Positions 36,928-46,600 of a DNA stretch of 64,000 bases are shown here, piece by piece. Every line of letters begins with the position of its first letter. Position 1 is the stretch's first letter. A program made the position numbers and the translations under genes. This stretch comes from CAZTDU01 sp050248795 (GTDB lineage Bacteria; Pseudomonadota; Gammaproteobacteria; Burkholderiales; SG8-39): assembly GCA_050248795.1 (NCBI GenBank), contig JBFWRS010000002.1, forward strand, positions 1 to 64,000, written 5' to 3'. Under the pieces are notes generated by a model. That model was not told the DNA's origin. It ran no database searches and saw only the letters and a list, made by a program, of their open reading frames with translations.

Positions 36928-37596
36928 TTACTCGGGCAGCATGATGCTGTCGCGCAGCAGTATGGCCTGTCCGCGCATCTCGATGTATCCCCCCATCTGC
37001 AGGTCCTTCATGACCCGGCTGACCATCTCGCGGGATGCGCCGATCATCTTGGCGATGTCCTGCTTGGGCAGCCGCTTGGTCACCATCTTCTGGCCGTTCA
37101 CCGTCTCGGACATGTCCAGCAGCAGGCGTGCGACGCGGCCGTACACGTCCAGCAGCGCGAGGCTGCCGATCTTGCGGTCTGCGTCGCGCAGGCGGCGCAC
37201 CAGGCCTCGCATCACCGCCATGGTCATGTCGAAGTTCTCCGCCAGGGAGTTCTTGAAGTCCCGTTTCGAGATCGACAGCAGTTCGCAGGCCTCGATGGCC
37301 ACCACGCTGGCGGACCGGGGGCTGTCGTCGATCAGGCCCATCTCGCCGAAAAACTCGCCGGGCCCCAGGATCGACAGGATGACTTCCTTGCCATCGGCGT
37401 CGGACATCATGACCTTCAGCCGGCCGCTGAGCACGATGTAGAGGGAATCGGTGAGGTCGCCCGCGGCCATCACCATGGTGCCGCGCGGCGCTGACTTGCG
37501 CGTAACCACCGGGGTAAGCATGCGCAACTGCTCATCCGGGCAGCTGGCAAACAATGGCACGGCCTTGAGAACCGCTGTCGATACCGTGATCGCCAT
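36928..37596 (-). CDS. CRP/FNR-family transcriptional regulator
   Basis: A 222-residue cytoplasmic regulator. The N-terminal cyclic-nucleotide-binding fold (about 15-130) includes a phosphate-binding cassette FFGEMGLIDDSPRSASV that keeps the Gly-Glu and Arg-Ser residues used for cyclic nucleotide binding in CRP. The C-terminal winged helix (about 150-215) has KQDIAKMIGASREMVSRVMK as the recognition region. There are no FNR-type N-terminal cysteines for an Fe-S cluster. The gene lies 57 bp downstream of the exoprotein gene. A CRP-type palindrome near tpsB (50350-50365) is its most obvious candidate target. Confidence 0.92.
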   Translation of the reverse strand: MAITVSTAVLKAVPLFASCPDEQLRMLTPVVTRKSAPRGTMVMAAGDLTDSLYIVLSGRLKVMMSDADGKEVILSILGPGEFFGEMGLIDDSPRSASVVAIEACELLSISKRDFKNSLAENFDMTMAVMRGLVRRLRDADRKIGSLALLDVYGRVARLLLDMSETVNGQKMVTKRLPKQDIAKMIGASREMVSRVMKDLQMGGYIEMRGQAILLRDSIMLPE

Positions 37597-37653
37597 CGCC
37601 GCTACGCCCTCGCCCCCTGCTGGTGCAGTACGGGCTTTATGGTAGCAGATGCA

Positions 37654-40600
37654 CTACTGGCAGGCCGCGCCGCCTATGTCGTCCTCGGACAGGCCCCTGC
37701 GGATGCGGTCGGACTTGGCGGCGTCGAGTTGCGAGAAGATGATGTAGCGCAGCAGCGACTCATCGAAGGAATTCACGCCGGTCTGCACGATGGCGGGGCC
37801 GTAAGTGAACCCGCTGGGGAAGTACCGTATGATGCCGCCCCCGATCAGCGTGATCGGCACTGTCGTACCTTCCAGCGCGCGATTCGCCGCATCGAAAACG
37901 CCGGATCCGCCGCCACCAATCAGAATCAGCCCTGGCGAAAGCGCAACCACGCCTCCGGAAGGATCATTGAACGAGTACCCAGTACCGCCACCCATGTGGA
38001 TGGTGATGAAGCCCTCGTTGACGATGCGTGCCGCCGCCGCCGCGGGACTGCCGCCACCATTGACAATGCCGCCCTGCAGCACCACGCTGCCGCCGGAGCG
38101 GATCACCAGTTCCTGTACCGGATCGATGAGGGCCGAAGCGCTGGGCTGGGCCGAGCCGATTCGGGTCGCGGTCCCGCCGGCGAGGATGATGTCGCCCGCC
38201 ACGGTGATCTGCTTGAAGTTGCTCGCCAGGATCAGCGCATCCGCAGCGCCGACCGCCCCGCCCCCCGCCGCGTTGGACGCTGTCGCTCTTCCTCCCGTGA
38301 GTCGAATCGTGTTGGCCGCGTTGTACGTCGGCGTGACATTGCAGGCTGAGGGCGAAGGCGGGCAGATATAGACGTCCGTGCCGGTGATCGCCGACAGCGC
38401 CGAACTCCTGACGGAGCTGCCGGGAGTGGACGTCGTCGTAATGTTGCCGCCAGTCAGGTTCAGCCCACCGGTGAGGAAGATGTCGATGCGGCCGCCGTTC
38501 ACCGTAGTGGAGGTCGTGGTGGTGGTCTCGACGGTCGGTATGCCTGCGCGCAGCACGCTGTCCAGGCGCAGGTTGGCGCCCGAGGCCGCCACGCCCGCTC
38601 CTGCCTTCAGGGTCAGGAATCCCGCCCCGTAACCCGTGGTGCCGCTCTTCTCCCCCACGATGATGTTCAGGGCACGGACTTCCAGTGGGTACTGCGAGCT
38701 GGTATTCGTGATGATCACGCCGCCCGAGCCATCGCCCGGCGCCCGGTTGTTCAGCGCACCGGACAGGCTGACTACCTCGCCAGCGGACGCATCGGCGCGC
38801 AGGCTGAGGTTGCCGGTGATCCAGATGCCGCCTTCGATCTGGATGTTGTTCGTGGCGACGAGACGCAGGTCATGGTTGAAATAGTCGACCAGCGGATCTC
38901 CGCTCTCCTTGGTGCCGGTCCGCTTGCCGACCGACACGCCCTGCACCGACGAATTCGCGTTGATGTTGATGTCGCCGGCCGCGAGCAGGTTCAGCGACCC
39001 GCCATCGTTGCCTCGATTGATCTTCGACTTGTCGATCGACGCGTTGACGTTGATGTCGCCGGAATTGGCGATCAGCGTCATGTTCTTCGCCTGGATGTTG
39101 AAGGTCGCGACGGTGATGTCCTGCGTCGTGGCGGTGGCCGAGTAGTTCGCCGCCGTGCCGACGCCCTTCACCGTGAGGCCGGAAATGCTCTTGTAGTCTA
39201 TGTCGCTCGCGGCGTAGTCGGTCGGCTCCGCCGGCGCCGACGTATCGCTCGCCCTGCGCGTTTCGAGCACGGTATCCGGGTTCGAGTTGCCCAGAGTCGG
39301 GTGCGTGTTCTGCATGTTGATGACCGCTTGCTGGTCGGCATCGTTGTACGTGCGCACGGTGAGCTGCCCCGAACTCTGCACGCCCGCAGCATCGGTGCTG
39401 TTGGCGGGCTGCAGGACGTGCCCGGTCGAGTAGATCGACATCGAGCCGGAGCTGGTCGTCACGGGCGCGTTGAACGTGATCGTGCCGACCGTGTCCTGCA
39501 CGGACTCGCTCGCGGGCGTCACCAAGGTCATGCCCGGCGCCTTGCCCGCGATCAGCAGCACGTCGCCAGACGAGGTCTGCACGCGGCCGAGGAACGTCAT
39601 GTTGTCCGCCGACTTGAGCGTAATGGCGCCGGCCGCGGACAAGCCGCCGCTGCCGATCGTGATATTGCGATTGGCGGCGTCCGTCGCGTTGGCCGCCAGC
39701 GATACTGCGCCTCCCGCCACGGTGACCTGGTTCGCGCCGGTCGTGATCGAGCCGTTGACCGCGCTGATGTCGAGGCCGCCCGTGCCGTTGTTGACGAGGT
39801 TCTGCACCATTAGGTCGCCCGAATTCACCGCGACGGAGACGCCACCGGTCGAATTCGTGGCGAAGAGGTTGGTGCTGGCGTTGTTGAGCGCGACGTTTAC
39901 GCCGGCGCCGGAATCGATCCTGAGGTTCGACGTATTGATCGCACCTGAGCCGGAGCGTGTCACTGCACCCGTGGTGGTAAGCGACAGATTCGTGCTCGAT
40001 CCGGAGAACGTAAGCTGGTCACCTACGTTGATGCCACCGGCGCCGTTGCGCAGCAGCAGCGTCGCGGGCGTACTCACCGAGGTGGAACCGACAACCTGGA
40101 TCTGGCCGGTATGCGCCGCGTCGCCGATCGTGAGAACCCCGGTGGTGTTGAGCGTGTTGATCTCGGAACTGGACAACTCGAGCGCATCCACCGTGCCATC
40201 GGTCGCAGCGGTTGCCGCTCCCAGGCGGATGGTATCGCCAACGTTGAACGGACGGACCGTGATCGCGCCATTGCCGGAATTCACCGTGGAGGCAAGGTTC
40301 ATCTCGTCCGCGACCAGGGCGATGTTCGCGTTCGTCGCGCTGACGGTGCCGCCGTTATGCGTCAGGACATTGTTGTTCGCCTGGACGGTGAGGGACACGC
40401 CTGCCGGCCCGGTCACGTTGTGACTCAGCGTCATGCCACCCGACCCGCCGTTGCCGCTGACCAGCGTGACGCTGGCATTCGAGCTCGTTATCGCGCCGGA
40501 CGACGCCAGCGAGCCTGTCGTCGACACGTTCATGAGGCCGTTCGTCGCGGCTGCCTGAAGCGTCAGCGCACTGCTGTTGTTGGTGATCTGGATCGCACCA

Positions 40601-43600
40601 TTCGACGCGGCGGCGCTGATCGAGCTGACACGGGTGTTTAGCGATCCGATCGCCGTGGTCGTGCCGAGGTTCCCCATCGTCAGGGCGTTGCCGGTAATCG
40701 TTCCCGTTCCAGTGAGGGTCCCGTTGGCGTTCAGCACGATGTTCCCGGCGTCGGCATTGACGTTGCCGCCAACGACGATCGCGCCATTGACCGACCGCAG
40801 CGACAGGTTGCCGCCGTTGGTCGTAATCCCGCTGGCGCTCGAGGAGCCCACCGTCACGTTGCCGACGGTGATCGCACCGCCGTTCAGGAACGACAGGTCG
40901 CCGCCGACATTGGCTGCTATCTGCGTGCTGACGTTGTTGTTGGCCTGCAGCAGCGTGAACGCGCCGGTGCCGGAACTCAGCAACAACACCTGGTTCGACG
41001 TGATGAAGCCGCCGCTCTGCGTGACGCCGTTCACCGCGTTGAGCTTCAGGTCCCTCGTGCCCGTATCGAGGACGCCGGTGATGACGATGCGGTCGGTGTT
41101 GATCTCGATGCCAGCGCCCAGCGCCTTCATGTTGCCGGTGATCGTGGTGTTCCCGGTGCCTGCTGACTGCAGCACGCGGGATGCGTCGGTCGTGCCGACG
41201 AAATCGACGTGCCGAGCGTTGGTGATGGTCAAGTTCCCGAGCGGCGTACCGCTGCTGCCGACCGCCTGGTTGAAGCGCACGTCGCCGCCGGTACCGGCAT
41301 TGATGCCGAGCCGCTCCGTGTTGCCGCTGGCCGCGCCTACCGTACCGCCGAAGGTGACATTGGCGCCGGCCGCATTACCGTTCGTGGTGTTTAGCGTGAT
41401 GTCGTTCGCCCCACCCGCGAGCAGCACGTTGCTGTTGAAGCCGATCGCGTTGCCGGACGTCGTCAGCGTGCGCGGCCCGTTGATAGTCACCGTGCCTGCG
41501 CCGATCTGCGCGATTCCGCCATTGCCAGTCGCGTCGGCACTCAGCGTCAGCAGCCCGCCGTTGTTGAACGTGACCTGCCCGACACTGGCGATTGCCTGGG
41601 ACACGGTCAGCGTGTTCGAGCCCAGGGTCGTCAGCGTCGTCGTGCCGGTGTTGGTCATGCCGACGCTCGCGCCGACGTTGCCGACGGTAAGCGCGGCGTT
41701 GTTGGTGAATGCCACCGTGCCGGTATTGCTCGCGATGGTCGACACGTTGTTGGTGCTGCCAGTCAGCTGGAAGTTGCCGTTCACGCCGAGCAGCTCCAGG
41801 TTCGGCACCGCTACCGCCTGCGACTGCGTGACGGTTCCGCCGGACGACAGCGTCAGGCGGTTCGACAGCGAGATCCCGGTTCCGGCGATGGCGTAGCCGT
41901 CGGTCTCGTAGATGATCGCGTTCGCGCCCTGACCGATGGTCAGCGAGCCGAAGTTGTGCGCCCCGGCGTTATCGAGGGTGACGTTGCCGGCAGTCGGAAT
42001 GGCGAAGTTGGCCAGTCCAGTCACCACTAGATTGGCACCTACGGCGTCCGTGATGTCGCCTGCGGATATCAAGGTCAGGCCGCCCGCGTTGCTGCTCGCT
42101 GCCAGCTCGGTGGCGCTGTTCTCCCGGATCGTCACCGCCCCGCCCGCGAACGTCAGCGTCCCGAAGTTGTTCGCCCCCGCGTTATCCAGCGTGATCGCGT
42201 TCGCCCCGGCCTGGAAGTTCGCGTTGTTCGTCACCGCCAGCGTCGCGCCCGTCTCGTCCGCGATCGTCCCCGCCGCCGTCAGCCTCAGGTTCCCGCTCGC
42301 CGTGCTCGCCCCAGCAAGGTTCGCCGCCGAGTTCTCGACGATCGTCACCTCCGCGCCCGCGAACGTCAGCGTCCCGAAGTTGTTCGCCCCCGCGTTATCC
42401 AGCGTGATCGCGTTCGCCCCGGCCTGGAAGTTCGCGTTCCCGTTCACCACCACGTTGCCCGTGTCGGTGAGCGCCCCGTTCGAGGTCAGCAGCAGGCTCG
42501 TCGCGCTACTGTCGTTCGCCAGCTCGGTGGCGCTGTTCTCACGGATCGACACCGCCCCGCCCGTGAATGTCAGGCTCGTGAAGTTGTTCCCCAGGCTATC
42601 CAGCGTGATCGCGTTCGTCCCCGCCTGGAAGTTCGCGTTCCCGTTCACCACCACGTTGCCCGTGTCGGTGAGCGCCCCGTTCGAGGTCAGCAGCAGGCTC
42701 GTGCTCGCCAGGCTCTCGTTCGCCAGCTCGGTGGCGCTGTTCTCACGGATCGACACCGCCCCGCCCGTGAAGGTCAGGCTCGTGAAGTTGTTCCCCAGGC
42801 TATCGAGCGTGATCGCGTTCGTCCCCGCCTGGAAGTTAGCGTTCCCGCTCACCACCACGTTGCCCGTGTCGGTGAGCGCCCCGTTCGAGGTCAGCAGCAG
42901 GCTCGTGCTCGCCAGGCTCTCGTTCGCCAGCTCGGTGGCGCTGTTCTCCCGGATCGACACCGCCCCGCCCGTGAATGTCAGGCTCGTGAAGTTGTTCCCC
43001 AGGCTATCGAGCGTAATGTCACCCGCCGTCGTCGCATTGAACGTGGCCGTGGTGCCCGCACCCATCACGATGTTGCCGGTCTGCGTGATGTGCGTGCTGT
43101 TCGCGATCGACAGGTTGCCGCTGCCGACAGTGGTGCTGTCGAGGTTCAGTGCGGCGCCGCCGTTGACGATGTTGACGTTGCCGTCCACGGTGTTGTTGAT
43201 GGCCAGGTTCGCGACCGATGCCGTGCGCAGGGCGTTCGCGTCGCCGATGCCGTTGGCGGAGTTAATGGTAAGGCGCGTCGCCGATACGTCGCTGGTCGAC
43301 GCGTTCCCGTTCGTGTTGCCGATGACGCGGCCCGCGGTCGCGTTGAGCGTCGCATTGCCGGTGGTAGAGATGCCGGTGACGCCGTTGGCGGTAGCGAACG
43401 CTACGTTGCCTGCCGTGGCGCTGAGCGTGACCGCGCCGCCGCCGCTGGTGGCCAGCGTGTTGCCGACGAGGAGGTCCCCGGCCGTTACCGTCACCTGGAT
43501 GTTGCCCGCGCTGGCATTGTTGGTGACAACACCGGTGCCGCCGAGATTCAGGCCGGTCGCGTTGACGATGACGATGTCGCCCGTGACCGTCGCCGGGCCG

Positions 43601-46600
43601 TTGTTCGTCGCGTTGACGTTGCCCGTGTTAAGCGACACCTCGTTGTTCGCGCCGAGGGCGCCGATGCCCTGGTTCGCCGTAAGCGAGACAGCGCCTGTCG
43701 CACCGCCGGTCGACACGTCGGTGGCCGACGAGGCGCTCGCGATGGCACCGTTCGCCGCGGTCAGCGTGGCGTTCCTGCCCGCGCCCGTGGTGACGCCCGT
43801 GACGCCGGACTGCGTGAACGCGATGCCGCTGGCCGCGGTCAGCGTGACGTTCCCGGCGCTGGCGAGGTTAGACGCGAGGTTGGCCGAGCCGAGCGTCTGC
43901 AGCGTCAGCGTGCCGCCGGCGCCGACGTTGGCGAAGTTTGCCGCGCCGACGACTGAAATGTTGCCCGTCTGCGACGCGCCGCCGATGACGACATTCGGCG
44001 CGTTGAAGTGCGTAAGCTCGGTGCCGGCGAGGCCGAGCTTCGTGGTTTCCTCGGCCCCCGCGCCAAGCTCGATTTCGCGGCTCGCCGTCGTGGGCCGCAG
44101 CGTGATCGTGCTGCCAGACTGGACCTTGGTCGAATTCAGGTCCATCGTGTCCGACACCAGCGTCACGGTGCCCGTGGCAGCCGTGTTGCCGAGCCGGTTC
44201 TGTTCCGTCGCTACCGCGCCGATGCCCTTGATGCCGACGCCGCCGGTTCCGGCAGTCGCATTGACCGTCAGGTTCGCGGTTCCGGTCGATTCGATCACCG
44301 CGGCAATCTGCGGGCCAGCGGTCTCATTGTTGAGGTACAGGCCGTGGTTGTCGGTGCCGGTGCCGCTACTCGTCGCATTGATCACGATGGCGCCGTCCTC
44401 CGAGCGCACCACCGCGCCCTGCATGAACACACCGTAGTTTCGGTCGGCGCCCGACCCGCCGTTGCCGGTAATCGTGATCGAGCCGCCGCCGGTGCCGGTC
44501 GACTCCACTTTGGAACCCCGGTTGGTGATCGACACGCCGTAGGCGTCGGTGCCGGCCGTCGAGCCAGAGGTTCCGGTGATCGTTATATTGCCTGTCGACG
44601 TGGTAGTGACGCGAGGACCCGTGCCGCCGCCGCTGCCGATGGTAATCCCTTCGCTGTTTGCCCCCGTTCCGCCGAAGCCAGTCAGCGTGATGTCGCCCGC
44701 GCCCGTGGATTCGATGACAGACGCGTCGCGCATGAAGATGCCCTTCGCGCCCGCGCCGCTGGTGCCGTTGCCGGTAATGGTTATCCCACCACCCGCAGCC
44801 GTGATCGACACGGAGGTATTGAGGTACACCCCGAACGACTGGGTCGTCGCGCCCGCGCCGGCGTTGCCCTGGATGAGGATGCTGCCCGTGGTCGTCGTGA
44901 TGCTGCTGCCACCGCTCTCCACGCGCACGCCGTCGGCCGATGCCGAGGAGGCCGTGCCCTGGCCGCGGATGGTGACGTTCCCGGCGCCGGCGGAGATGTT
45001 GGCATTGTTGAGCCGCACGCCGATGTTGGCGGTGCCGGCGGTACCGATGGCCGAGCCCGCCGCGCTCGCATTGCCGCCGATGAGCACGTTGCCGCCAGCG
45101 GTGGTGATATTGGCGAACGCACCGCCAGCGCCCACCTGCACCCCGCCATCTGCACTCGTACCCTGGTCGGTGTCCGCGTTGAGCGTGACGTTCAGCGCGC
45201 CGCCAGTGGAGCGGATGTTGGATCCGCTCTCCATCAGCACGTTGCGCGCGGAAAGGAAACTCGCCGTATTGGCGCCGCCACCGGAATAGACGTTGTCGCC
45301 GGCGATCGTCAGGTCAGCCGCGGCACCGAGCGTCTCCAGCGTCAAGCCGCCCGCGAACGCCGCGCCGTTCAGCCTCAGCGCGTTGGCGTCCTTGATCGAC
45401 ACGTTGCGCGCGGCCGCGATGGTGACGTTGGCAAAGTCATTGGTCGTGTTGCCCAGGGTGATGTCGTTGGTCGTGCCGGCGTTGAAGGTCGCCGCGCCGC
45501 TGACGACGATGTTGCCGCTCCCCTGCGTGATCGCCCCGCCGGCGATCAGGTTCAGGTTCCCGGTAATCGCAGCACTTACGATGCTGACTGCGTCCACCTC
45601 GCGCACGTTTACCGTGCCTGAGGCAGTGTTGTTGAGCGTAAGGTTGGTAACGTCGGTGCGCACCGCGTTGGTCGCCCCAATACCGGCGCCAGAGGTCAGC
45701 GTGGCGCTGGTGGCTTTGATCGTGGTTGTCGTGTTGGCGCCCGCCGACTCAAGCACGTCGATGCTGCCGCCGGCGCTAAGGATCACGTTCGATGTGAAGC
45801 CGTTCGCGCCTGGCTCGGCGAACGCGGGGTTGGCCTGCGACGGGCTGTTGAACAGGATGTCGCCGCTCGCGGTAATGCGCGAGGTGCCGTAGGATCGCAC
45901 TTGGCCGTTCGACAACGTGAAGTTGCCGTTGGTGACCGTGAAGTTGAGGTCCCCGCCACCGCGATTCTCGAGGAAATCAACGCTCACCGAGCCGTTGTTC
46001 GTAATGGCGTTCCTGATCGACGCGTTGCCAGAATTGTCCAGGTTGATCAACGCCCTGACACTGGCGACGTCGGTCCTCAAGTCCTGCGTGTTGCCGATCC
46101 CGCTGCCAGTGGTGATGTTCAGCGAGCTGGCGATGACGTTCGTTGCGCTGCCGGCGAGCACGTCCACCATACCGGCCGGACCGCCGGCACCATCGCGGGT
46201 GACGAGGATCACGTCCTTGCCGGCAGCGCTGATCGCCCCGGAACCGTTGAAGAGAATGTTGCCCGCAGACGCACCGCCAGCCGTGGTGTCGATTCGCACG
46301 TTGGCCGGCGAAGCCAGCACCTCGTCGAAGCGCACTGCGCCGGTGCTCGTCAGCAGTCGGACTTGTCCGACCGCAGCGACGTTGGTGAAGTTCGCGGCAC
46401 CGACAACAGTGATGTTGCCGGTCTGCGAAGCGCTGCCGAGCGTCAGCAGATTCGCGAACAGGCGCTGTGCCTCCGTCGCATCGATCGAGAAATTCGCCGC
46501 CCCGGCGCCGATCTCGATCTGCGTCGAGGCCACGCCCGGCCGCAGCGAGATCGCCCCCGAACCGGCGCTGACGGTCGCATTCGCCGCGATCGCCACGTCG

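Noticed and set aside
42101..43018. The repeat array in tpsA as a possible CRISPR.
   Set aside because: Units are about 204 bp, directly tandem without unique spacers, and code in frame for beta-helix strands.
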